Assembly (NCBI GenBank): GCA_905215325.1
Contig: CAJMPP010000003.1
Coordinates: 23,715-87,714, forward strand
Length of the DNA stretch: 64,000 nt
From: an uncultured bacterium
Lineage (GTDB): Bacteria > Actinomycetota > Coriobacteriia > Coriobacteriales > Eggerthellaceae
Direction of reading: 5' to 3'
The translations under genes were made by a program, and so were the position numbers. Positions 17,778 through 25,721 of this stretch are shown here, in pieces. Every line of letters begins with the position of its first letter. Positions within the stretch are counted from its first letter, which is position 1. A model generated the notes under the pieces. The model worked only from the letters and a program-made list of their open reading frames with translations. It did no database searches and was not told where the DNA came from.

Positions 17778-18542
17778 ATGATACAACAAGCTGGAACATC
17801 CACTGCGGCAAAGCCGCATCCCCAACGCGGTTTCACCGCGTTTCCCCTGAAAGTGCTGGCCATCGCCGGCATGACGTGCAACCACGCCTGCTACATCTAT
17901 TGGGACTACCTGCCGCCGGAGATCCTATGTGCGCTGTTCACGCTTGGCGGCCTGACGTTCCCCATCATGGCGTTTCTGCTGGTGGAAGGGTATCGCCATA
18001 CGTCGAGCGTGCGGCGTTATGGTCGGCGTCTGCTGGCATTCGCCCTAGTGGCCCAGGTGCCCTACGGGCTGTTCCTAGCGCATGAGCTGAACGTGCTGTT
18101 CACGCTGTTCGTCTGCCTGTGCCTGTTGTACGCGTATGACCACATGCGGCGGCGCGGGCTGTTTTGGCTGACGTTCGCGGTGGTGACCGCCCTGACGGCG
18201 TTCTGCGATTGGGGCATCCTGGCACCCTGCATGGTGCTCACGCTGCATGTGGTGAAGGACCGCAGGCAGCGCGTGGCGTACTCGGCGCTGCTGCCCATAG
18301 CCACCGGGGGACTGCCGGCGCTTATGCAGCTCATGGAGCTTCCCACGCCGCAGAACCTGGCGCTCGCGCTGTATCCGCTGGTGGGCTGCAGCGCCACGAT
18401 CCCGCTGCTGTGGGCGTACAACGGCGGGCGCGGCAGGTCGATGAAGTGGTTCTTCTACGCGTACTACCCCGCGCATATCGCCGTGCTGGGATTGGCGAAG
18501 GGGCTGCTGCTGGGCGACTGGAACATCGCCGTGGCTGGGTAG
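17778..18542 (+). CDS. TraX-family membrane protein
   Basis: 254 residues with about seven to eight hydrophobic spans. The N-terminal pattern KVLAIAGMTCNHACYIYW and GGLTFPIMAFLLVEGYRHT match TraX, first described as an F-pilin acetyltransferase but also found as a chromosomal membrane protein of unknown role in Firmicutes and Actinobacteria. No conjugation genes are adjacent, so a pilin substrate is unlikely. Start at ATG 17778 fits a leaderless transcript. Sequence supports the family, not a specific reaction. Confidence 0.8.
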   Translation: MIQQAGTSTAAKPHPQRGFTAFPLKVLAIAGMTCNHACYIYWDYLPPEILCALFTLGGLTFPIMAFLLVEGYRHTSSVRRYGRRLLAFALVAQVPYGLFLAHELNVLFTLFVCLCLLYAYDHMRRRGLFWLTFAVVTALTAFCDWGILAPCMVLTLHVVKDRRQRVAYSALLPIATGGLPALMQLMELPTPQNLALALYPLVGCSATIPLLWAYNGGRGRSMKWFFYAYYPAHIAVLGLAKGLLLGDWNIAVAG

Positions 18543-18651
18543 CGCGCCCTGAGCTGCGCGATGATCGATGCAGATCGAGCAGTGCGCCGCGATCGCGCGA
18601 AGGCCGATACGAGCCGGATAGCGCGTTAAGACCGCGAGAGCCGGGAAGATG

Positions 18652-18686
18652 ACGAGGGCCGCTGCGAAGTTCGCAGCGGCCCTCGT
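18652..18686 (-). terminator. Terminator after the LCP gene
   Basis: A 16-bp perfect stem (18652-18667 with 18671-18686, ACGAGGGCCGCTGCGA/TCGCAGCGGCCCTCGT). It lies between the convergent TraX-like gene and the LCP gene, and may serve both strands. Confidence 0.8.
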
Positions 18687-18719
18687 TGTTTCGCCATCGC
18701 CCGAGAACGGACGCGACGT

Positions 18720-20246
18720 TTATTTCCAGTCGGCCCCCAGGACGATGAGGAAGTCCTCCTCGAACAGGTAGGTGTTCGAGTTCTGCACCGCCTTGCCCAC
18801 GCCGAGGGCCTTCACGATGGCCTCGGCCGCTTCCTTGTCGGAGGAATCGTTGTACACCACCACAGTGTTTTGGTAGTCGAAGTTGTCGGCATTGCTGGTG
18901 TTCACGCTGTATCCAAGGCCCTGGATGCGCTCGGTGGCGTCGAGGCCGGCTCCCGCAAGGCCGTTGCCGTTGCGGATGGCCACGCTGCCGCCGCGCTTGA
19001 CCGCGCCCGTGCCCTCGCCCGCCGCGCCGCCGCTTGTGGCGCCGCCGTCGCCGGTGGTTGCCAGAATGGTGCCCGAAGTCTTGTCGACGACGTCGCCTTC
19101 GGTGGGCGGCAGGCCCGCATCGACGCGCTTCATCATGGCCTTCCATTCCGCGGTGTTGTTCACCTCGTACCAAACGCCATTGATGTACTCGGAAGTGGTG
19201 GGTTCCATGGCGGAATAGATGTCGGTGGACGGGTCGAGGCCCTGCATGGCCTGCGCAAGCCCGATGATGTCGGTAACGCCCAGGTCGGTGGTGACATACT
19301 TCGACAACGCCTGCACGGTGGAGGCCATGGACGCAGCGTCGGCGGACAGCAGCTTCTTGGCGATGGCCGACATGACCAGGCGCTGGTTGGCGGCGCGATA
19401 CTCATCACCCGGGCCGATCTCGTCGTAGGCGTGGCGCGCGCGGCACAGGATAAGGGCCTGGTCGCCGTTAAGCGTTTGCGGGCCGGCATCCAGGTGACCG
19501 CCGGCATCCTCGTCGTCGATGGTCATGGGCACGTCCACCTCGATGCCGCCGAGCGCGTCCACGATATCCCGGAAGCCATCGAAGTTGATCTCGGCGTAAT
19601 GCGAGATATCGACGCCCGCCAGCTTCGACACCGTTTGCACCGAAAGCGCAGGACCGCCGAACACGTGCGCGGCATTGAGCTTGTTCACGCCGTATTCGCC
19701 CATGTCGACCATGGTGTCACGGTGCAGCGAGACCAGCGTGACCTTCTTGCTCACGGGGTCGATGCGCGCGAGCATGATGCTGTCGGTGCGGTAGCTGTCG
19801 CCGAAATCGCCGGACTCGTCGCGCTCCTCGGAGCCGTCGGTCCCCATGAGCAGCATATAGAACGGCTCTTTGGTCATGTTGGTTTTGACGAGGTACTTCC
19901 CCACGTTGCCCAGACCCGCGTGAAGGTTGCCGGAAAGCACCTGCACGTACGCGAACGCCGCTCCGACGGCTATGACCACGACGGCAAGCGCCGCGATGCC
20001 GGCATAGAACAGCTTGCCGTGCTTTTTGTGCTTGTGGGTTTTGGCGTACTCGTCGCGCGAAAGGCGGCGCACCGATGGCTCGCCTTGACCGGCGGACGGC
20101 CGGTCTGCGCCGTAGCTATCGCGCGCATAGCGGTTTTGGGCGCGCACGTCTGCAGCGGTTGCGCGCCTGCCGTTGGATGGTTGGTTCGTGTTTGCCCGGC
20201 CCGCGCCGTAACGGTCGCGCCCGTAGCCTGTGCGTTTGTTATCCAT
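18720..20246 (-). CDS. LytR-CpsA-Psr (LCP) family wall-polymer ligase
   Basis: 508 residues. A cytosolic N-terminal region of about 85 residues rich in Arg/Tyr/Asn/Gly (RTGYGRDRYGAGRANTN) precedes one membrane helix (about 90-112, LFYAGIAALAVVVIAVGAAFAYV). The extracellular LCP domain follows, with LLMGTDG, DSYRTDSIMLARIDP, LVSLHRDTMV and NKLNAAHVFGGP, then DALGGIEV and the GDQALILCRARHAYDE segment. The C-terminal 90 residues form a LytR_C domain (VAIRNGNGLAGAGLDA). LCP enzymes transfer glycopolymers from lipid carriers to peptidoglycan. Start ATG 20246 has no SD; CACAAT six bases upstream suggests another leaderless mRNA. Confidence 0.92.
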   Translation of the reverse strand: MDNKRTGYGRDRYGAGRANTNQPSNGRRATAADVRAQNRYARDSYGADRPSAGQGEPSVRRLSRDEYAKTHKHKKHGKLFYAGIAALAVVVIAVGAAFAYVQVLSGNLHAGLGNVGKYLVKTNMTKEPFYMLLMGTDGSEERDESGDFGDSYRTDSIMLARIDPVSKKVTLVSLHRDTMVDMGEYGVNKLNAAHVFGGPALSVQTVSKLAGVDISHYAEINFDGFRDIVDALGGIEVDVPMTIDDEDAGGHLDAGPQTLNGDQALILCRARHAYDEIGPGDEYRAANQRLVMSAIAKKLLSADAASMASTVQALSKYVTTDLGVTDIIGLAQAMQGLDPSTDIYSAMEPTTSEYINGVWYEVNNTAEWKAMMKRVDAGLPPTEGDVVDKTSGTILATTGDGGATSGGAAGEGTGAVKRGGSVAIRNGNGLAGAGLDATERIQGLGYSVNTSNADNFDYQNTVVVYNDSSDKEAAEAIVKALGVGKAVQNSNTYLFEEDFLIVLGADWK

Positions 20247-20354
20247 ACGGTCATTGTGACGGCCCCCGGCCCCCATGCAAGCGGCCTCACACGCTTTGCG
20301 GGAAATGCCCATATGAGCACAAGCGGGGAAACGGCGGCCTATCGAGGAAGAAGA

Positions 20355-20387
20355 AAGGCCTGGAACGCATTTCGCGTCCCAGGCCTT
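20355..20387 (-). terminator. Hairpin downstream of the repeat element and ion transporter
   Basis: A 14-bp stem with one mismatch (20355-20368 with 20374-20387, AAGGCCTGGAACGC/GCGTCCCAGGCCTT), followed on the minus strand by TCTTCTTCC. It probably ends the transcript that includes the 20569-21843 gene and the structured repeat. Confidence 0.7.
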
Positions 20388-20413
20388 CAAGGCGGGAAAC
20401 CGGGGGGCTTCGC

Positions 20414-20533
20414 CAAAGTCAGCGAGGGGCCCTGCGGTACCTGGAATTCACCTGAAGCAAGGCGGCATAGGCTTTGGTCCATGCCGCCGAAGCCGAAGGT
20501 GAAAGCCGAGTGCCGCAGGGCCCCGCAGCGTCG
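20414..20533. repeat. Structured 120-nt intergenic repeat, copy A
   Basis: Shares conserved ends with copy B at 47019-47139 (left CAAAGTCAGCGAGGG, right GCAGCGTCG) and an inner block GAAGCAAG...GGCATNGGCNTTTGG. Between them three nested stems form: 20426-20437 with 20513-20524 (12 bp), 20447-20453 with 20497-20503 (7 bp), and 20461-20468 with 20481-20488 (8 bp). Stem sequences differ from copy B but pairing is kept. It lies about 35 nt after the stop of a minus-strand gene, as copy B does. Function unknown. Confidence 0.75.
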
Positions 20534-20568
20534 AACAGCTCCGCCAGCCGGCAGGCCGGCAGAACCAT

Positions 20569-21843
20569 TTAGCCGCCCGGGAAGCGGATGACCATGTAGA
20601 TGGCGGCGAGGGCCACCGTGAACAACATGATCGGGAAGCCGCGTTTGAAGAACTGCATGAAGGTGATCTCGTGCCCGAACTTCTTGCTGATGTCGGACAG
20701 CACCACGTTGGCGGATGCGCCGATGAGCGTGCCATTGCCGCCCAAGCACGCGCCCAAGGACAGCGCCCACCACAGCGCCGTGCCGTCGATGCCGTCGGCC
20801 TCGAGCGTGAGGATGATGGGGATCATGGTTGCCACGAACGGGATGTTGTCCAGGAAGCTGGAGATGACGGCGGAGCCGACCAGCACCGCGAGCATGGTGA
20901 CCATAAGGTTGCCGCCCGTGACGTCGATGAGGCCCTGGGCCAGCATGCCGATGACGCCCGTCTCGGACATGGCGCCGACGATGATGAACAGGCCGGCGAA
21001 GAAGCACAGCGTGGTCCACTCGACGCCGTGCAGCGCCTCCTCGATGCTTTCGCCGGAGATGAGCAGGATCAGGCCGGCGGCGGCAAGCGCGATGACGCAG
21101 GACTCCAGGCCGAGCGCGCCGTGGGTCATGAAGCCCACGACCACGAGGCCCACCATGGCGACGCTGATCTTGAGCAGGCGCGCGTCCTTGATGTAGTCGT
21201 TCTCGTCAAGCTCCATGATGGACTTGCGATGCTCCTCGCTGGCGGTGATGTTGCGGCCGTACATAACATAGAACAGGCCGATGACGGCCGCCAAGATAAC
21301 GACGACCGCAGGCGCATCGTAGGAGATGAAGTCGGCGAAGGTGTAACCCGCAGCCGAACCGATCATGATGTTGGGCGGGTCGCCGATGAGCGTTGCCGTG
21401 CCGCCGATGTTGGACGCCAGGATCTGCGTCATGAAGAACGGCACCGGGTCGATGTCGAGCAGGCGGCACACGGTGATGGTCATGGGGCCGATGAGCAGCA
21501 CGGTGGTGACGTTGTCCAGGAAGGCGGACAGCACGGCCGTGAGCAGCACGAACAGCACCATGATGGTCCAGGGGTTGCCCTTCGCCATGCGCGCGCACTT
21601 GATGGCCAGGAACTCGAACACGCCCGACTGCTTCACCACGGCCACGAACAGCATCATGCCGAACAACACGCCGAGCGTGTTGAAGTCGATGTGCCCGATA
21701 GCCGTTTCGAACGGCATGATGTGAAGGATGAGCAGCAGCATGGCACCGGTGATGGCGACAAGCGCGCGATGCACCTTCTCGGTCATGATGGCGATCATGG
21801 CCACCACGAAGATGGCGACGGATACGATCTGGCTAGTATCCAT
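20569..21843 (-). CDS. ArsB/NhaD-family ion transporter (SLC13-like permease)
   Basis: A 424-residue membrane protein with about 11-12 spans. Conserved signatures are VLSAFLDNVTTVLLIGP, ASNIGGTATLIGDPPNIMIGSAAG in the first half, and SSFLDNIPFVATMIP with GNGTLIGASANVV in the second, giving the inverted-repeat pattern of the ion-transporter superfamily. Members extrude arsenite, exchange Na+/H+, or carry anions; no ars gene is adjacent, so the substrate stays open. The start ATG 21843 has AAGGCGGTGGGAT upstream. It is transcribed toward repeat copy A. Confidence 0.85.
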   Translation of the reverse strand: MDTSQIVSVAIFVVAMIAIMTEKVHRALVAITGAMLLLILHIMPFETAIGHIDFNTLGVLFGMMLFVAVVKQSGVFEFLAIKCARMAKGNPWTIMVLFVLLTAVLSAFLDNVTTVLLIGPMTITVCRLLDIDPVPFFMTQILASNIGGTATLIGDPPNIMIGSAAGYTFADFISYDAPAVVVILAAVIGLFYVMYGRNITASEEHRKSIMELDENDYIKDARLLKISVAMVGLVVVGFMTHGALGLESCVIALAAAGLILLISGESIEEALHGVEWTTLCFFAGLFIIVGAMSETGVIGMLAQGLIDVTGGNLMVTMLAVLVGSAVISSFLDNIPFVATMIPIILTLEADGIDGTALWWALSLGACLGGNGTLIGASANVVLSDISKKFGHEITFMQFFKRGFPIMLFTVALAAIYMVIRFPGG

Positions 21844-22027
21844 ATCCCACCGCCTTGGTTACGTTGTTTTCCACGGGTCCTTCTTTCTCCAAAGCGCGCG
21901 ACACCCTAATATTCGCGCAAGGATTCACTATAGCAAAACCAGATTTCGCCATGCTGAGCTGTAGGGAAAGTTTCTCGTGTTTTAACGTTGAAAGGCGGCG
22001 GCGTGCAGCGGCCGCCCGAGCGCGGGA

Positions 22028-22057
22028 TATACTGAGCGCATGCATTTACGAAGGTAA
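22028..22057 (+). promoter_or_regulatory. -10 box and leaderless mini-ORF ahead of murT-gatD
   Basis: TATACT (22028-22033) is followed after six bases by ATG (22040), which opens a five-codon ORF (Met-His-Leu-Arg-Arg-stop, ending 22057), 11 bases before the main ATG. The spacing and sequence copy the leaderless start of the TraX-like gene. The mini-ORF contains AAGG and ends next to the GAGG that serves the main start, so it may be a translated leader or simply the transcript start. Confidence 0.4.
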
Positions 22058-22068
22058 GCGAGGAAACC

Positions 22069-24288
22069 ATGGGATTGAGATTCACCGCCGCCCGCGCCGT
22101 CAGCGGCGTCTCCACTTGGGGCCTGAAAAACGTGTTCCACCGCCCCGCCGCGAACTTCCCGGGCAAAATGGCCCTGTACGTGGACCCGCAGCTTATCGCG
22201 CACCTGCGCGGCAAGCTCGAGCGCGGTAGCGTGTGCGTGGTGGGGACCAACGGCAAGACCACCGTTTCCAACCTGCTTGCCGACGTGCTTGAAACGTCGG
22301 GCCAGCAGGTCGTCTGCAACCGCACGGGCGCGAACCTGGATTCGGGCGTGTCCACGGCGCTGCTGCACGCCGGCAAGGCCGACTGGGGCGTGTTCGAATG
22401 CGACGAGCTGTGGCTTGCTAAGATCCTGCCGCAGCTGCGCGCGAACTACGTGGTGCTGCTGAACCTGTTCCGCGACCAGCTTGATCGTTGCGGCGAGATC
22501 GACCGTATCCAGGACAGCATCGTCAAGGCGCTGGGCAGCTCGCCTGAAACCGTGCTGGTCTACAACGCCGACGACCCGCTGTGCGCATCCATCGCCGACC
22601 GCGCCGGGCAGCTGCCGGGCCGTGAGGCCACACGGTCGATCGCCTTCGGCGTGGCCGAGAGCATGGGCTTGGCGCAAAACACCGTTTCCGACGCCACCAT
22701 GTGCCAGCGCTGCTCCACCATGTTCGAGTACGACTGGCGCCAATACGGCCAGCTGGGCGAATGGCGCTGCCCGAACTGCGGTTTCGCGCGCCCTGCGCTC
22801 GACTTCGCCGCCGAGAACGTGCAGCTGGGAGCAGACGGGCTTGCGTTCTCGCTTGCCAAGCCCGGCGCCGGCGATGCCGGGCGCGAAGGGGCGTTCTCGG
22901 TGAGCGCCCGCTTCAGCGGCGCCTATATGGTGTACAACCTGGCCGCCGTCAGCGTGGCCGCAAGCCTGCTGGGATGCACGAACGAGGCGCTGCAGAAGGC
23001 CGTCGACGCGTTCGACCCGCAAAACGGGCGCCTGCAGACCTACGACCTTGCCGGCCGCCGCGTCCTGCTGAACCTGGCGAAGAACCCCACCGGCTTCAAC
23101 CAGAACCTCAAGATCGTGGCGCAGGACCAGGCGCCGAAGGTGGTGGCCTTCTTCATCAACGACAAGGAAGCCGACGGGCGCGACGTGTCGTGGCTGTGGG
23201 ACATCGACTTCGAGGAGCTGGCGCAGGCGGGCCCGCTGACGGCGTACGCCGGAGGCATCCGCGGGCGCGACATGGCCGTGCGCCTGAAATATGCCGGCAT
23301 AGACGCCCAAACCGTTGACAACGCCGACGACCTGCTGCATCGCATCGCGCAGCAGCCGCGCGAGGTGAGCGCGTACATCATCGCGAACTACACGTCGCTG
23401 CCGGGGTGCAAGGCCGCGCTGGACGCAGCCGCGGCAGCAGGCGGCGAAGTGGAACCGGCTGCGGGAGAAACTCCCGTGCCGCGCGATTTCGGGACCCAAG
23501 GCGCGCCCGCCGGCGAAGAGGCGGCAAGCGGCCAGAACCCCGTGGTCATCGCGCACCTGTTCCCCGACCTGCTGAACCTGTACGGAGACGGCGGCAACGT
23601 GCGCGTGCTGCAGCAGCGCCTGGCATGGCGCGGAATCCCCGTGGAGGTCCGTCGCGTGAACCACGGCGACGCCATCGACCTTTCCGACGTCGACCTGATC
23701 ATGATGGGCGGCAGCCCCGACCGCGAGCAGAAGCTGGCCAGCGCCGACATCGTGGCCATGCGCGACCAGCTTGACGCATACGTGCAGGACATGGGCCCGC
23801 TGCTGGCCATTTGCGGCAGCTACCAGATGCTGGGCCGCGAGTGGCTGGTGGACGGCGAGAAGGTTCCCGGCCTGGGCCTGGTGGGCATGACCACGGGACG
23901 CCCCGGCACCTCGGGCGACCGACTGGTGAACAACATCGCGCTGCGCAGCCCCTTGGCCGACGAACCCGTGGTGGGCTACGAGAACCACGCAGGCCGCACG
24001 TACCTTGACGAGGGCGTGGAGCCCTTCGGCACCGTGGTATCCAACACGGGCCTGGGCAACAACGAGGAGACCAAGCAGGACGGCGTGCGCTACAAGAACG
24101 TGCTGGGCACGTACCTGCACGGCCCGCTTCTGGCGAAGAACCCGCAGGTCGCGGACTGGCTGCTGGCCCGCGCGCTTGAACGCAACGCCAAGCGAACCGG
24201 GCAGCCCCTGGTCGAGCTGGCCCCGCTCGATGATGAGCCCGAGAAGGCCGCCAACGCCTTCATGTGCGACAAGCTGGGAGCCAAGTAG
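22069..24288 (+). CDS. Fused lipid II isoglutaminyl synthase: MurT ligase plus GatD amidotransferase
   Basis: One 739-residue chain. Residues 1-440 are MurT: P-loop VVGTNGKTTVSN (57-68), FECDELW, LLNLFRDQLDR, a four-cysteine zinc ribbon (CQRC...CPNC, about 208-235), and the DUF1727 C-terminal domain (AKNPTGFNQNL). After an Ala/Glu/Gly-rich linker (about 440-490), residues 493-739 are GatD: HLFPDLLNLYGDGGN, nucleophile Cys582 in LLAICGSYQMLG, and histidine in GTYLHGPLL. MurT-GatD amidates D-Glu of the lipid II stem peptide using glutamine. The two are usually separate genes. SD GAGG precedes ATG 22069. Confidence 0.93.
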   Translation: MGLRFTAARAVSGVSTWGLKNVFHRPAANFPGKMALYVDPQLIAHLRGKLERGSVCVVGTNGKTTVSNLLADVLETSGQQVVCNRTGANLDSGVSTALLHAGKADWGVFECDELWLAKILPQLRANYVVLLNLFRDQLDRCGEIDRIQDSIVKALGSSPETVLVYNADDPLCASIADRAGQLPGREATRSIAFGVAESMGLAQNTVSDATMCQRCSTMFEYDWRQYGQLGEWRCPNCGFARPALDFAAENVQLGADGLAFSLAKPGAGDAGREGAFSVSARFSGAYMVYNLAAVSVAASLLGCTNEALQKAVDAFDPQNGRLQTYDLAGRRVLLNLAKNPTGFNQNLKIVAQDQAPKVVAFFINDKEADGRDVSWLWDIDFEELAQAGPLTAYAGGIRGRDMAVRLKYAGIDAQTVDNADDLLHRIAQQPREVSAYIIANYTSLPGCKAALDAAAAAGGEVEPAAGETPVPRDFGTQGAPAGEEAASGQNPVVIAHLFPDLLNLYGDGGNVRVLQQRLAWRGIPVEVRRVNHGDAIDLSDVDLIMMGGSPDREQKLASADIVAMRDQLDAYVQDMGPLLAICGSYQMLGREWLVDGEKVPGLGLVGMTTGRPGTSGDRLVNNIALRSPLADEPVVGYENHAGRTYLDEGVEPFGTVVSNTGLGNNEETKQDGVRYKNVLGTYLHGPLLAKNPQVADWLLARALERNAKRTGQPLVELAPLDDEPEKAANAFMCDKLGAK

Positions 24289-24450
24289 CGGCGGATAGCC
24301 AAGCGCAGCCGGGCGCGTAAGCTGCCCGGCTGCGGACGAGCGCAAGCGGGTGCGGAAGCGCCCCGACCGCAAACGAACATGGGCGGGCGCATAAGCTACC
24401 TGACCCGCAAACGGACGCGGAAACGCCCCAGCCTGCAAGCGAATGCGAAA

Positions 24451-24504
24451 GCGCGGTGCCGACCCTATGCGAGGAAAACGCATGGGGCCGGCACCGCGCT
24501 TTTT
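24451..24504 (+). terminator. Terminator after murT-gatD
   Basis: An 11-bp outer stem (24451-24461 with 24489-24499, GCGCGGTGCCG/CGGCACCGCGC), extended by inner partial pairing (ATGCG/CGCAT), is followed by TTTTT on the plus strand. It lies 160 nt after the stop. The interval 24289-24450 holds two imperfect direct copies of GGGCGCNTAAGCT (24311, 24385) and related GC-rich words, no gene. Confidence 0.75.
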
Positions 24505-24533
24505 GCTTGGGAGCGATTTCGAGAAAAAAGAAA

Positions 24534-24561
24534 GCGGGCCGGACATTGCTGCCCGGCCCGC
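24534..24561 (-). terminator. Terminator of tRNA-Thr
   Basis: A 9-bp stem GCGGGCCGG/CCGGCCCGC (24534-24542 with 24553-24561), followed on the minus strand by TTTCTTTTTT, ten bases after the tRNA 3' end. Confidence 0.88.
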
Positions 24562-24570
24562 GCACATTCG

Positions 24571-24646
24571 TGGAGCCAACGACCGGATTCGAACCGGTGA
24601 CCTGCGCTTTACGAGAGCGCTGCTCTACCAGCTGAGCCACGTTGGC
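24571..24646 (-). tRNA. tRNA-Thr (anticodon CGU)
   Basis: A 76-nt cloverleaf with 7-bp acceptor GCCAACG/CGTTGGC, D arm GCTC...GAGC, anticodon arm GCGCT-CTCGTAA-AGCGC (anticodon CGT in DNA), T arm with GGTTCGAATCC and discriminator T. The CCA end is encoded (24571-24573). It decodes ACG threonine codons. Confidence 0.95.
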
Positions 24647-24675
24647 ACACGGCTTCTTGCGAAGCGCGAATATGA

Positions 24676-24704
24676 ACTATACCGAAGAGCCTGTCGTTTC
24701 GCAA
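24676..24704 (-). promoter_or_regulatory. Promoter of tRNA-Thr
   Basis: On the minus strand TTGCGA (24699-24704) and TATAGT (24676-24681) are 17 bases apart, placing the start of transcription about 20 nt before the tRNA. The initiator tRNA promoter has nearly the same boxes and spacing. Confidence 0.75.
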
Positions 24705-24903
24705 GGGGCAAATGCAACTTTTCGGGCGAACGAGCGGGCATTCGCCGTTTCTCCACAGGCTTGCATGCTTGCGTTGCAGCCCTTGAGAGCCGCATAGGCG
24801 CGCGCTCAACCGGTGCGGCCATCGCACCCGAAAGCTACACGAGCCCGCGCCCTAGCGTTGGCGCCTAGCCCGGAAGCCGCCCCGGCGCGCAGCTTCGGCT
24901 CGC

Positions 24904-25392
24904 CTATCCCTCGTCCTCGGGGGCTTTCACCACCAGCACGGGAACTTGGGCCTCTCGTAGCACGTAGCTGCTCACGCTGCCCAGCATGCCGCGCAAAGCG
25001 CCCAGACCGCGGCTGCCCATGATGATGAGCCCGCAGCCGTTCTCCTGCGCGTACTTCACAATCTGGTCGCCCGGATGCACCTCGGGCAGCAGGCAGACGC
25101 GCTTCTCGTTCATGAGCGGGCGGATCACCCCGTCGACCTGCGCATGCAGGCGCTCGGACGCTTCCTCCGTTGCCTCCTCCATGGCTTCTTGCATGCCCAT
25201 GGGGACGACGCTTTCGGTCAAATCCACGCCGCGAGCCTCGAGCTTGGCCACGGCGGTTCGCTCCAGGTCGACGATCTGGACGACGTGCAGCGCAAGTCCG
25301 GCGTCCTCCTTCGCGAAGCGCACGGCCTCGTCAAGCGCCGCGCAGGCGGAATCGGACCCATCGAACGGAACCATAACGGCATCGTAGAGCAT
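24904..25392 (-). CDS. Universal stress protein (UspA family)
   Basis: 162 residues forming one Usp domain: start strand MLYDAVMVPFDGSDSACAALDEAV, middle region with HPGDQIVKYAQENGCGLIIMGSRG, and the nucleotide-binding type motif GSRGLGALRGMLGSVSSYV (one residue shorter between the glycines than the classic ATP-binding pattern). Cytosolic, probably dimeric. AGAAGGGGG precedes ATG 25392. It is next to an APC permease gene in the same direction but separated by about 330 nt and a terminator. 24662-24903 carries only the tRNA promoter. Confidence 0.92.
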   Translation of the reverse strand: MLYDAVMVPFDGSDSACAALDEAVRFAKEDAGLALHVVQIVDLERTAVAKLEARGVDLTESVVPMGMQEAMEEATEEASERLHAQVDGVIRPLMNEKRVCLLPEVHPGDQIVKYAQENGCGLIIMGSRGLGALRGMLGSVSSYVLREAQVPVLVVKAPEDEG

Positions 25393-25721
25393 TGCAACCC
25401 CCTTCTCTCACCGGTGGAACCTGGCAAGGCAAGGCGACGTAGCACGTTGCGACGAGCATCGAGCGCCGCGCCACGGCCGCACATCCCCGGCAACCGCGCG
25501 CACATCCCCGCGTGTCGCACGTGTTCCGCAGGCCGCCGAAGCGGCTCAACGCGCAAGCGTCGCGGACCCTTCCCCATCAGGCTTTATCCCCAGTATAGCA
25601 AGAAGCCCCGCGGCAATCGCCGCAGGGCCTCCGCAAACGCCGTTCGCGCAAACGGCGTTGCCATGTTGTAACGTTTCGCTAACGCAACGGGCTACCCGCC
25701 TACGCACAAGCGAAAGACCGG
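25393..25721 (-). terminator. Spacer with terminator of the APC permease
   Basis: The 25605-25628 stem (GCCCCGCGGC/GCCGCAGGGC, one mismatch), followed on the minus strand by TTCTTGC, probably ends the permease mRNA. A second stem AACGCCGTT/AACGGCGTT lies at 25636-25644 and 25651-25659. A minus-strand TATACT (around 25593-25598) could be the -10 box for the Usp gene. The remaining 25400-25560 shows nothing clear. Confidence 0.6.

Noticed and set aside
17885..18542. TraX-like gene as part of a conjugation system
   Set aside because: No transfer genes are adjacent and the mobilizable element is 13 kb away; chromosomal TraX proteins are common without conjugation.
24289..24450. Imperfect repeat after murT-gatD as a possible CRISPR remnant
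   Set aside because: Only two or three diverged copies with unequal spacing and no cas genes; no CRISPR array was found anywhere in the window.
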